In this document: piece after piece, positions 9,073 to 16,932 of the stretch
Layout of the letters: every line of letters begins with the position of its first letter
Position numbering within the stretch: the first letter of the stretch is position 1
Assembly: GCF_022179305.1 (NCBI RefSeq)
Contig: NZ_BPQP01000019.1
Coordinates: 1 to 64,000, forward strand
Source: Methylobacterium iners
GTDB taxonomy: Bacteria > Pseudomonadota > Alphaproteobacteria > Rhizobiales > Beijerinckiaceae
DNA: 64,000 bases
Direction of reading: 5' to 3'
Position numbers and translations under genes: made by a program
The notes under the pieces: generated by a model
The model's database searches: none
What the model saw: only the letters and a program-made list of their open reading frames with translations
What the model was told of the DNA's origin: nothing

Positions 9073-9634
9073 CCCCCTCTCCCTTGTCCCTCGTGAGCGT
9101 CAGGCGCAGCGCCTTCAGCGCGCGGTGCAGGTTGACCTTCAGGGCACCCTTGCTGCGTCCGGTCAGGATCGCTGCCTCGGCCAGCGAGCGCTCGCGGAAG
9201 GCAAGGTGCTCGACCGCCTCCCGCTGCCCCGGCGGCAGGGCGGCGACGGCCTGCGCAAGGGCGCGGTCGCGCTCGCGCGTTTCCAGGGCCTGGCCGGGCA
9301 CGGGCTCGTGGTCCGCGTGGGCCTCGTAGGCGACCGGATCGTGGACCTCCCGCGGCCGGCGGCCGCCGCGCCGCATGACGTCGATGGCCCGCCGCTGCGC
9401 GATGGCGCGCAGCCAGGGCAGGAACGGGCGGGCCGGATCGTAGGTGGCGCGTGCCTTGTGGATGGTGAGCAGAGTGTCCTGCACCACGTCGTCGATCCCG
9501 TCGGCCCGCACGCCCTGGGCACGGGCCATGCCGGCGATGACCGGCAGGCAGTCGCGCAGCAGGGCGCGGTAGGCGGCCGCGTCCCCGCCCTGCGCCGCCG
9601 CCATCGCGGCGGCGAGCCTGTCCTCCAGCGCCAT
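9065..9634 (-). CDS. ECF RNA polymerase sigma factor (SigF-like)
   Basis: 189 residues from the ATG at 9632-9634 (MALEDRLAAAMAAAQGGDAAAYRALLRD). Sigma region 2 is seen in DGIDDVVQDTLLTIHKARATYDPARPFLPWLRAIAQRRAIDVMRR and region 4 in LPPGQREAVEHLAFRERSLAEAAILTGRSKGALKVNLHRALKAL. It is co-transcribed with, and overlapped by, the NrsF anti-sigma gene, so it should be released by a membrane-sensed stress. Longer in-frame N-termini have no family support. Confidence 0.93.
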   Translation of the reverse strand: MALEDRLAAAMAAAQGGDAAAYRALLRDCLPVIAGMARAQGVRADGIDDVVQDTLLTIHKARATYDPARPFLPWLRAIAQRRAIDVMRRGGRRPREVHDPVAYEAHADHEPVPGQALETRERDRALAQAVAALPPGQREAVEHLAFRERSLAEAAILTGRSKGALKVNLHRALKALRLTLTRDKGEGDV

Positions 9635-9809
9635 GACTGCCCTGTCGCCGCTTCGCCCCGCCAAGGAGCGCGACCTTAGCGGCTGCGCGGCAGCGGGCGA
9701 AGGCCGCGGCGCGGCGATGGGGAGGCTTATGGCGGCAAGGCTCATCGCTCAGGCCCTGTGGGCCGCGGCGCGGCCTGGTCTCTGCTCTTCGCCGGCCCGC
9801 CTGCCGGGG

Positions 9810-10601
9810 TTACGGCGCGCCGTCCCCGAGCCGGAAGCGGTCGACGTCGCGCAGCAGCTCGACGAAGGCGCGGGCGCCGTAGTCGAGGGCGGCGTGCCCC
9901 GCCTCGGCGGTGCCGAGCCGGGCGTCGCCCATGGCGCCCGAGGCATGCAGGTCGCCGGCCTTCCAGGCGAAGGCGGCCGGGCGGCCGGCCCGCAGGTAGC
10001 GGAACTCCCGCTTCATCGCGACCGAGCGCGGCTCGAAGAGCGCCACCGCCTCGCGGCGCACGAGGTCGGGCCTGAGCGCCAGCATGAGGGCGGTCTCGAT
10101 GCCGCCGGCATGGATGCCGTGGCGGATCTCGTCCTCGGGAAACAGCCCGTCCGGATAGCCGAAACGGCTCCAGGCCGTGGTGACGGCGAGCAACCCGTGC
10201 CGCGCGCGCAGATCGCCGGCGACGAGGTCGATCAGCGCACTGTTGCCGCCGTGCGAGGTGACGATGACGAGCTTCTCGCAGCCGGCGCGGTGGACGCTCG
10301 CGCCGATCTCCGTCCAGGCCCGGAGCGCCGTCGTCGTCGTCAGGGTGAGCGTGCCCGGATAGGCGTCGTGCTCGTCCGACTTGCCCAGGCTCTGGATGGG
10401 CAGGACCAGCACGTCGAGGTCGTCGGGCGTGCACGCCGCCACGCGGGCGAGGTAGCCCTCCGCGATGATCAGGTCGGTCGAGAGCGGCAGGTGCGGCCCG
10501 TGCTGCTCGGTCGCCGCGACGGGCAGGACCGCGATGGCGCGGGCCATGTCGCGGCTGGCGAAGTCCCGCGTCGTCAGGTCGGACCAGGGACGGGCCGGCA
10601 T
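9810..10601 (-). CDS. Creatininase family amidohydrolase
   Basis: 263 residues. The family's metal-binding signatures are present: LPVAATEQHGPHLPLSTDLIIAEG (Glu-His-x-Asp ligands, about 27-50), SHGGNSALIDLVAGDLRA, and HGIHAGGIETALMLAL (His and Glu ligands). The family includes creatininase, formamide hydrolases of cofactor biosynthesis (MftE- and FAPy-type) and others, so the substrate cannot be read from sequence. The gene stands alone; a helper pathway is not visible in the neighbours. Confidence 0.92.
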   Translation of the reverse strand: MPARPWSDLTTRDFASRDMARAIAVLPVAATEQHGPHLPLSTDLIIAEGYLARVAACTPDDLDVLVLPIQSLGKSDEHDAYPGTLTLTTTTALRAWTEIGASVHRAGCEKLVIVTSHGGNSALIDLVAGDLRARHGLLAVTTAWSRFGYPDGLFPEDEIRHGIHAGGIETALMLALRPDLVRREAVALFEPRSVAMKREFRYLRAGRPAAFAWKAGDLHASGAMGDARLGTAEAGHAALDYGARAFVELLRDVDRFRLGDGAP

Positions 10602-10693
10602 GCTGTCGCTCTCCTGAGGTCGAGCCCGCGAACCGCTTCATAGCGCGGCGGACCCGGGCCGATCCTTCACGCCGGCCGCCCGAATGCAAGAAG

Positions 10694-10719
10694 GCGCCCC
10701 CGGATCCCTCCAGGGGCGC
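10694..10719 (-). terminator. Rho-independent terminator of the CsbD gene
   Basis: Perfect 7-bp stem GCGCCCC (10694-10700) with GGGGCGC (10713-10719), followed on the minus strand by TTCTTGCATT. It lies 51 bp past the CsbD stop and upstream of the creatininase start, so it separates the two minus-strand units. Confidence 0.6.
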
Positions 10720-10769
10720 TCCCACCAATCCCGCCGCGGCCCATGCCGCGCGGCTCTACGACACGAGGA

Positions 10770-10982
10770 TCAGATCTTCTTGACGGCGTCGGCCGCGCCC
10801 TGGGCGGCGTTCTTGATGCCGTCCTTGGCATCGCCGACCGTCTTCTGCGCGTCGCCCTTCAGCTCCTGAGCCTTGCCCTTGGCCTGCAGCTTCTCGTTGC
10901 CGGTCGCCGAGCCGATGCCCTGCTTGATGTTGCCGACCGCTTCGTTGGCGAGGCCCTTGACCTTGTCGGTCGTGCTGCTCAT
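10770..10982 (-). CDS. CsbD family stress protein
   Basis: 70 residues from the ATG at 10980-10982: MSSTTDKVKGLANEAVGNIKQGIGSATGNEKLQAKGKAQELKGDAQKTVGDA. This is the repetitive Lys/Ala/Gly helix-forming sequence of the CsbD/YjbJ family. These small, abundant, probably disordered proteins are induced in stationary phase and stress; molecular role unknown. A longer start at 11018 is possible but has no family support. Confidence 0.93.
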   Translation of the reverse strand: MSSTTDKVKGLANEAVGNIKQGIGSATGNEKLQAKGKAQELKGDAQKTVGDAKDGIKNAAQGAADAVKKI

Positions 10983-11569
10983 GGGAAAACTCCCGTTCTT
11001 GAAGCGCGCTGCGACCACAGGATGTGTTCGGGCGCGCTCGGACCGACTGAACGATGAACCCCGGTGAATGTTCCGCCACGCCTGACGCCGTCCGCCTCAC
11101 GTTTTCGGCATGGAAACCGGCCCTGAACGCCTCGCAGCGCACCACACCCAGCGCCTGCAGCTCCGCGCAACTCTTCAAATTTTTTGTTGAACAGCGTCAA
11201 ATTTTTTCAGCCCAACCACCGGTCGAATGCTGGCAAAGCTTCTTGAATTCAAAATAAGGGCGGATAAAACCACAGACGTGGCAAGACGAGTTCGAAAAGA
11301 AGGTTATGAGGTCGCCTGTTGCGCCAGCCCCGCGGAAACCGGCGTGAGCGTGGCCGAGGGCGCCTCCATTCCCGTCTTGATCCTTCCCTCGCTCCTGCAT
11401 CGCTTCGCCGGAGGCAAGCCGTGCCGACGCATCGGGCCTCTTCCCGCGGCTGACGGGGATGCGCGTTGGGCGAACCCTTTCCCGGCCGTGATCCTCACCC
11501 CGGGGCGGAGGACGCAGTGAGCGAGACCATCGGGCTCCCGTCAGCGGGCCGGACATCAGGAACACGAGC
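10983..11569. other. Gene-poor intergenic region
   Basis: About 590 bp between the CsbD start and the panE-like gene. The stretch around 11170-11300 is visibly AT-richer than the surroundings. Short ORFs here (e.g. + strand 11227-11520) have no family resemblance and no good ribosome-binding site. The left part must contain the CsbD promoter and the right part the promoter of the oxalyl-CoA pair. I see no RNA gene. Confidence 0.5.
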
Positions 11570-12580
11570 ATGAGTATCGCGATCGTCGGCGCCGGTGCCA
11601 TCGGCGGCTTTCTCGGCGTCAGGCTCGCCAATGTCGGCGAGCGGGTGACCTTCATCGCGCGGGGCGCCAACCTCAAGGCGATCGAGGCCGGCGGCATGCG
11701 GCTGATCGAGGAGGACGGCTCCGAGATCCACGCCCGGGACGTCCGGGCGACGCAATCCATGGAGGAGGCCGGCCCGCACGAGGTCGTGCTGCTCACCGTG
11801 AAGGCGCACCAGGTCGGCCCAATCGCCGCCGACCTGCGCCACCTCGTCGGCCCCGAGACCGTCTTCGTGACGATGCAGAACGGCATCCCGTGGTGGTACT
11901 TCTCGCGCGGGCACGGCGGTGAGCTCGCGGGGACCCACCTCGAGACGGCCGATCCCGGCGGCCTCATCGCCAAGCATCTCGACCCCGCGCAGGTGATCGG
12001 CTCGGTGGTCTACCCGGCGGCCGTGCTGACCGAACCGGGGGTCGTTCAGGTGATCGAGGGTCACCGCTTCGGGCTGGGCGAGCTCGACGGCACGATGAGC
12101 CCCCGCGTCCAGGCGCTCGCCCAGCGCCTGATCAAGGCGGGCTTCCGCGCGCCGGTGACCAGCGACATCCGGGCCGAGATCTGGCTCAAGCTCTGGGGGA
12201 ACCTGAGCTTCAACCCGATCTCGGCGCTCGCTCACGCCACCCTCGTCGAGATCTGCCAGTTCCCGGAGACCCGGGCGCTCGCCGCCGACATGATGCGGGA
12301 GGCGGAGACCATCGCCAACAAGCTCGGCATCACCTTCAAGCTCGGCATCGAGAAGCGCATCGCCGGGGCTGAGAAGGTCGGCGCGCACAAGACCTCCATG
12401 CTCCAGGACGTCGAGGCCGGCCGCCCCATCGAGCTCGAGGCGCTCGTCGGCTCGATCATCGAGCTCGGCCGCCTCACCGACACGCCCACCCCGCATATCG
12501 ACACGGTCTACGCCCTGATGCGGCTCCTGTCGCAGAGCCTCGACAAGGCCCGCGGGCGCCTCGCCATCACGCCGGCCTGA
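11570..12580 (+). CDS. panE2: 2-dehydropantoate 2-reductase family protein, probable oxalyl-CoA reductase
   Basis: 336 residues. N-terminal Rossmann fold with IVGAGAIGGFLGVRLANVG (NADPH-binding GxGxxG), then LLTVKAHQV and the ketopantoate reductase C-terminal domain with KLWGNLSFNPISAL and the catalytic Lys region. The ApbA/PanE fold is certain. The specific role is inferred. In Methylobacterium extorquens AM1 a PanE paralogue (PanE2) reduces oxalyl-CoA to glyoxylate in oxalate assimilation, and here the gene sits 26 bp upstream of a ligase resembling oxalate-CoA ligases. True ketopantoate reductase (pantothenate synthesis) is the alternative. Confidence 0.8.
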   Translation: MSIAIVGAGAIGGFLGVRLANVGERVTFIARGANLKAIEAGGMRLIEEDGSEIHARDVRATQSMEEAGPHEVVLLTVKAHQVGPIAADLRHLVGPETVFVTMQNGIPWWYFSRGHGGELAGTHLETADPGGLIAKHLDPAQVIGSVVYPAAVLTEPGVVQVIEGHRFGLGELDGTMSPRVQALAQRLIKAGFRAPVTSDIRAEIWLKLWGNLSFNPISALAHATLVEICQFPETRALAADMMREAETIANKLGITFKLGIEKRIAGAEKVGAHKTSMLQDVEAGRPIELEALVGSIIELGRLTDTPTPHIDTVYALMRLLSQSLDKARGRLAITPA

Positions 12581-12606
12581 CCCCGAAGACCTCAAGGACC
12601 ACGCCC

Positions 12607-14142
12607 ATGGCCGAGAAGGCAGCAACCACCCTCCACGCCCTGATCCGGGCCGGCTCGGACGAGGCCACCGCCCTGTCGAGCCCGGGCGGCGTGCCCCTCA
12701 GCTTCGGCGCCCTGCGCGCCCTGACGGAGCGGACGATCGTGGCCCTGAACGCCCAGGGCATCGGCCGCGGCGACCGGGTCGGCATCGTGCTCGGCAATGG
12801 GCCGGAAATGGCCGCGGCCTTCATCGCGGTCGCGGCCGGCACCACCTCGGCCCCGCTCAACCCGGCCTACAAGGCGGACGAGTTCGCGTTCTACCTCACC
12901 GACCTCAACGCCCGGCTGCTCATCGTCGCCGAGGGCGACGGGTCGCCCGCCGTCGCGGTGGCGGAACGCCTCGGCCTGCCCGTGGCGCGGCTGCACCCCA
13001 CGCCCGAGGAGGGGGCCGGCAGCTTCACCCTGTCCTTCGGCGACATGCCGGGAGGCGCGCCGGCCCGCGGCGGACCGGCCGAGCCGGACGACGTCGCCCT
13101 CGTCCTGCACACCTCGGGCACGACCTCGCGGCCCAAGATCGTGCCGCTCAGCCAGCGCAACGTCTGCGCATCCGCCTGCAACATCCGCACGGCGCTCGCC
13201 TTTACCAGCGAGGATCGCGGCCTCAACATCATGCCGCTGTTCCACATCCACGGCCTGATCGCGGGCATCCTGGCCCCGCTCGCGGCGGGCGGCCAGGTCT
13301 CGTGCACGACGGGCTTCAACGCGCTCAAGTTCTTCGGCTGGATGAGCGAGGTCCGGCCGACCTGGTACACGGCGGTGCCGACCATGCATCAGGCGATCCT
13401 CGGCCGCGCCTCGCGCAACGCCGAGATCATCAAGGCGAACCCCTTGCGGTTCATCCGCTCCTCCTCGTCCTCGATGCCGCCGCAGGTGATGCAGGAGATC
13501 GAGGCCGTGTTCGGGGCGCCCCTGATCGAGGCCTACGGCATGACCGAGGCCGCCCACCAGATGGCCTCGAACCCGCTGCCGCCGCGGCCGCACTACGCCG
13601 GCTCCGTCGGCATCGCGGCCGGCCCCGAGATCGCGATCGTCGACGAGGACGGCGAGCCCCTGCCCGCCGGCGAGACCGGCGAGATCGTGATCCGCGGCGA
13701 CAACGTCATGACGGGCTACGAGAACAACGAGGCCGCCAACGCCTCGGCCTTCACCCGCCAGGGCTGGTTCCGGACCGGCGACCAGGGAACCCTGTCCGAG
13801 GACGGCTACCTCCGGATCACGGGCCGCCTGAAGGAGATCATCAACCGGGGCGGCGAGAAGATCTCGCCCCGCGAGGTCGACGAGGTCCTGATGGACCACC
13901 CGGCCGTGTCGCAATGCGTCACCTTCGCGATGCCCCACGACAAGCTCGGCGAGGACGTCGTCGCGGCCGTCGTGCTGCGCGAGGGCGAGTCCATCCCCGA
14001 GAAGGACCTGCGCGGCTTCGCCTCGGAGCGCCTGGCCCCGTTCAAGGTGCCGGCCAAGATCGTCTTCCTCGAGGAGATTCCGAAGGGCGCCACCGGCAAG
14101 CTCCAGCGCATCGGTCTGGCGGAGAAGCTCGGCCTCGCCTGA
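12607..14142 (+). CDS. Acyl-CoA synthetase, probable oxalate-CoA ligase
   Basis: 511 residues of an ANL-superfamily adenylating enzyme. The P-loop motif LHTSGTTSRPKIVPLSQRN is near residue 163, the A5 motif EAYGMTEAAHQMASNP is near 300, and the hinge/C-terminal motif GYLRITGRLKEIINRGGEKISPREVD and Lys-containing KGATGKLQRIGL complete it. The stretch LNIMPLFHIHGLIAGILAPLAAGGQV strongly resembles yeast Pcs60 and plant AAE3 oxalyl-CoA synthetases. Paired with the PanE2-like reductase it would form a two-step oxalate to oxalyl-CoA to glyoxylate route feeding the serine cycle. Substrate assignment is inference; the enzyme class is secure. Confidence 0.85.
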   Translation: MAEKAATTLHALIRAGSDEATALSSPGGVPLSFGALRALTERTIVALNAQGIGRGDRVGIVLGNGPEMAAAFIAVAAGTTSAPLNPAYKADEFAFYLTDLNARLLIVAEGDGSPAVAVAERLGLPVARLHPTPEEGAGSFTLSFGDMPGGAPARGGPAEPDDVALVLHTSGTTSRPKIVPLSQRNVCASACNIRTALAFTSEDRGLNIMPLFHIHGLIAGILAPLAAGGQVSCTTGFNALKFFGWMSEVRPTWYTAVPTMHQAILGRASRNAEIIKANPLRFIRSSSSSMPPQVMQEIEAVFGAPLIEAYGMTEAAHQMASNPLPPRPHYAGSVGIAAGPEIAIVDEDGEPLPAGETGEIVIRGDNVMTGYENNEAANASAFTRQGWFRTGDQGTLSEDGYLRITGRLKEIINRGGEKISPREVDEVLMDHPAVSQCVTFAMPHDKLGEDVVAAVVLREGESIPEKDLRGFASERLAPFKVPAKIVFLEEIPKGATGKLQRIGLAEKLGLA

Positions 14143-14210
14143 TCCTGCGCGCCCGCAGCGGCGGACCTGATCCGGCGAGTGTCCCGTCGCTCGGGGGCGC
14201 GAAGGTTTGA

Positions 14211-14255
14211 CTTATATCCAATCCGCGTCTTAGTAAGATGCAGATTGGATATAAG
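14211..14255. promoter_or_regulatory. 45-bp near-perfect palindrome, probable NrtR operator
   Basis: Outer arms CTTATATCCAATC (14211-14223) and GATTGGATATAAG (14243-14255) are perfect 13-bp complements. Inner arms TCTTA (14228-14232) and TAAGA (14234-14238) flank a single central G at 14233. Only two base pairs of the 22 mismatch. It lies 5 bp before the start of the NrtR-like gene. TTGACT at 14207-14212 could serve as a -35 element, so a bound regulator would block transcription. Autoregulation of the downstream operon is the natural reading. Confidence 0.8.
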
Positions 14256-14260
14256 GCGTC

Positions 14261-14989
14261 ATGGCGAGCGAAGCGGAGTTCCTCGACGGCTACGACCCGA
14301 GCGCCTACGAGCGGCTCACCCTGGCCGTCGACCTCGTCCTCCTGGGCTTGAGCGGCGGGAGCCTCGCGGCGCTCCTCCTGGAGCGGCAGGCCCATCCCCA
14401 TGCGGGCCGCTGGGCGCTGCCGGGCGGCCTCGTGGGCATCGACGAGCCCCTCGAGGCCGCGGCCGCGCGGGTGCTGCGCGACAAGGCCGGGCTGACGCAA
14501 GCCCATCTCGAACAGCTCTACACCTTCGGCGGCCTCGACCGCGATCCGCGGATGCGCATCGTCAGCGTCGCCTACCTCGCCCTGTTGAGCGAGCGCGCCT
14601 TCGCCGAGGCGCTGGCGGGCGGGTCGGGTCTCGTCGCCGCCACCCTCGACGTGCCCTGGGCCGGCGAGGCCGGCGGCCCGGTCACCGCCCGCGCGGCGGG
14701 TGGCGCGCCACTCCCGCTCGCCTTCGACCACGCCGAGATCCTGGCGCTCGCCGTCCTGCGGCTGCGGGGCAAGCTCGACTACTCGGAGGTCGGCTTCGCC
14801 CTGCTGCCCGAGCACTTCACCCTGCGCCAGCTGCAGGACGTGCACGAGGCGATCCTGGGCGCCCCCCTCAACAAGCCCGCCTTCCGCCGGCGGATGCTCG
14901 ACCGGGGCTGGCTCTCCGCCACCGGCCTTCGCGAGGCCGGCACGTCCTTCCGCCCCGCCGAACTCTACCGTTTCCAACGGCCGCGCTGA
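14261..14989 (+). CDS. nrtR: Nudix-type transcriptional regulator NrtR
   Basis: 242 residues. The N-terminal Nudix-like domain has the box GGLVGIDEPLEAAAARVLRDKAGL (about 52-75), in which the catalytic RExxEE is degenerate (RVLRDK), expected for a sensor rather than a hydrolase. The C-terminal winged HTH (FTLRQLQDVHEAILGAPLNKPAFRRRMLDRGWLSATG) is the NrtR-specific part. NrtR regulators respond to ADP-ribose/NAD metabolites and control NAD genes. It heads an operon with a Band 7 protein and an NAD-kinase-like protein and is preceded by a palindromic operator. Confidence 0.9.
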   Translation: MASEAEFLDGYDPSAYERLTLAVDLVLLGLSGGSLAALLLERQAHPHAGRWALPGGLVGIDEPLEAAAARVLRDKAGLTQAHLEQLYTFGGLDRDPRMRIVSVAYLALLSERAFAEALAGGSGLVAATLDVPWAGEAGGPVTARAAGGAPLPLAFDHAEILALAVLRLRGKLDYSEVGFALLPEHFTLRQLQDVHEAILGAPLNKPAFRRRMLDRGWLSATGLREAGTSFRPAELYRFQRPR

Positions 14990-15005
14990 CCCCGAGGAGG
15001 AGATC

Positions 15006-15989
15006 ATGGCCACGATCCGCAACATCGGTTTGGTCGCCCAGCTGAGGAGCGAGGCGAGCAGCCACGTCATCCGCTACCGCAAGGGCCGGGTGCGGCTGAG
15101 CGAGCGGGGCCCCGTGTTCTGGTTCCGGCCGGAGACCGCCAGCATCGCCGAGATCCCCATGGACGACCGCGAGATGACGCTCTTCGTGAAGGGCCGCAGC
15201 CAGGACTTCCAGGTCGTCGCGGTGCAGGGGACGATCGGCTGGCACGTCGTCGATCCCGAACGGCTGGCGAGCCGCGTCGACTTCTCCATCGATCTCGCCA
15301 CGGGCCGGCTCCAGGGCGAGCCCATCGAGAAGATCGAGGCGCGCATCGCCGGGCTCGCCAGTCAGGCCGTGCTGCAATATCTCGGTGCGGGCCCTGTGCG
15401 GGCGCTCCTCGACGCGGGCCCCGAGCCCCTGCGCGGCCGTCTCGGGGCCGCGCTGACGGCGGATGCCTCCCTGGCCGAGATCGGCATCGCGGTGGTGACC
15501 GTGCGGCTCACCAATCTCGCGCCCAGCAGCGAATTGGAGCGCGCGCTGCAGACGCCTACCTTCGAGGCCCTGCAGCAGAAGGCCGACGAGGCGACCTTCT
15601 CCCGCCGCGCGCTCGCCGTGGAGAAGGAGCGCGCGATCGCCGAGAACGAGCTCGCGACCCGGACCGAGCTGGCACGGCGCGAGAAGCTGCTCATCGCGGA
15701 GGAGGCGGAGAATGCCCGCAGCCGCGCCGCGGGCCTCGCGCAGGCGCGCGGCGTCGAGGCGAGCGCCGAGGCCGAGCGCATCCGCCTCGTCGAGGGCGCG
15801 CGGGCGCAGGCCGAGGCGCAGCGCGTGGCCATCTACCGCGACCTGCCGCCGGCCGTGGCGCTCGGCCTCGCCGCGCAGGAGCTCGCCGGCAAGCTGACCA
15901 GCATCGAGCACCTCAACGTGACGCCCGACCTCTTCGCCACGATGCTGCGCGAGTTCCGCGGGGGCCCCGCCCTGGTCGACGCCCGCTGA
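15006..15989 (+). CDS. SPFH/Band 7 domain protein of the NrtR operon (OrfX-like)
   Basis: 327 residues from the ATG at 15006, with a strong GAGGAGGAG ribosome-binding site. Band 7-type beta-rich N-terminal part (RYRKGRVRLSERGPVFWFRPETASIAEIPMDDRE; DFQVVAVQGTIGWHVVDPERLA), then a long charged coiled-coil helix (EKERAIAENELATRTELARREKLLIAEEAENARSRAAG, about 210-270) with an Ala/Glu-rich flotillin-like end. No N-terminal membrane helix is evident. In NAD-regulon literature an NrtR-linked 'OrfX, Band 7 domain' accompanies a PpnK-like OrfY; this gene matches. Function unknown. Confidence 0.85.
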   Translation: MATIRNIGLVAQLRSEASSHVIRYRKGRVRLSERGPVFWFRPETASIAEIPMDDREMTLFVKGRSQDFQVVAVQGTIGWHVVDPERLASRVDFSIDLATGRLQGEPIEKIEARIAGLASQAVLQYLGAGPVRALLDAGPEPLRGRLGAALTADASLAEIGIAVVTVRLTNLAPSSELERALQTPTFEALQQKADEATFSRRALAVEKERAIAENELATRTELARREKLLIAEEAENARSRAAGLAQARGVEASAEAERIRLVEGARAQAEAQRVAIYRDLPPAVALGLAAQELAGKLTSIEHLNVTPDLFATMLREFRGGPALVDAR

Positions 15990-15999
15990 GAACGCCCCC

Positions 16000-16893
16000 A
16001 TGCCGGCCGTGACGCCCCGCGCCGTCTTCGTGATCCGCGAGACCGATTACGAGCAGCTGATCGCCCGCCACGCGACCCGCGGCCAGGCCCGGTTCTTCCT
16101 GGAGAGCCGCGGCGAGCGGATCGAGGCGGTGGCGGAGCGCCACGAGCGCTTCCAGGCCGTCCTGGCGCAGGCGCGCGCCTCGGTCCCGGGTGATTGGCGG
16201 CAGGCCGTTGTGCGGCGGGGCGACCTCGACCGCTTCCTCTTCGCCGCCGAGGACGTCGTCGTCGCCGTCGGGCAGGACGGGTTGGTGGCCAACGTCGCGA
16301 AATATCTCGGGAGCCAGCCCGTGATCGGGGTCAACCCGGCCCCCGACCTCTATGACGGTGTCCTCGCGCGCATCGCCGTCGACCGGCTCGGCCGGCTCCT
16401 GCCGGCGAGCGTCCACGGCGCGGCCCGGATCGAGCGGCGCACCATGGTGCAGGCCGTGCTCGATGGCGGCGAGACCCTGTTCGCCCTCAACGAGATCTTC
16501 GTCGGCCATCGCAGCCATCAATCCGCCCGCTACCGGATCGAGCTCGGCGCGCAGGCCGAGGACCATTCCTCGAGCGGCCTCATCGTCGCCTCGGGGACGG
16601 GCGCCACGGGCTGGGCGCGCTCCATCGCCGAGGCGACGGGGCTCGGCCTGTCCCTCGACCCGTCGGAGCCGGGCGTCGGCTACTGGGTGCGCGAGCCCTT
16701 CCCCAGCGTCGCCACCTCCGCCCGGATGCGCGCCGGCAAGCTCACCGACCAACCCCTCCGCGTCACCTCGCGGATGAACGACGGCGGCGTGGTCTTCGCC
16801 GACGGCATCGAGCAGGATTTCCTCAGCTTCGGCTGGGGCCGCCGGGTCCAGCTCGCGCCGGCCGCCCGCGCCCTCCACCTCGTGACCGACTGA
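16000..16893 (+). CDS. NAD kinase-like protein of the NrtR operon (OrfY-like)
   Basis: 297 residues starting 10 bp after the Band 7 gene. The NAD-kinase fold is marked by VVVAVGQDGLVANVAKYL (position of the GGDGT motif, here GQDGL), VIGVNPAPDLYDGVLARI, ALNEIFVGHRSHQSARYRIELG (NE motif) and SSSGLIVASGTGATGWARSI. It lacks the usual short NadK N-terminus and has about 80 extra residues. It is more likely a PpnK paralogue or a kinase of a related nucleotide than the housekeeping NAD kinase. Operon context with NrtR ties it to NAD(P) metabolism. Confidence 0.85.
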   Translation: MPAVTPRAVFVIRETDYEQLIARHATRGQARFFLESRGERIEAVAERHERFQAVLAQARASVPGDWRQAVVRRGDLDRFLFAAEDVVVAVGQDGLVANVAKYLGSQPVIGVNPAPDLYDGVLARIAVDRLGRLLPASVHGAARIERRTMVQAVLDGGETLFALNEIFVGHRSHQSARYRIELGAQAEDHSSSGLIVASGTGATGWARSIAEATGLGLSLDPSEPGVGYWVREPFPSVATSARMRAGKLTDQPLRVTSRMNDGGVVFADGIEQDFLSFGWGRRVQLAPAARALHLVTD

Positions 16894-16932
16894 CCCGCCT
16901 CGACGCGTCGCGCGCGTCGATGTGAGACCGTC

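Noticed and set aside
11227-11520. 97-codon plus-strand ORF upstream of the panE-like gene
   Set aside because: No ribosome-binding site, no recognisable motif, and composition changes midway.
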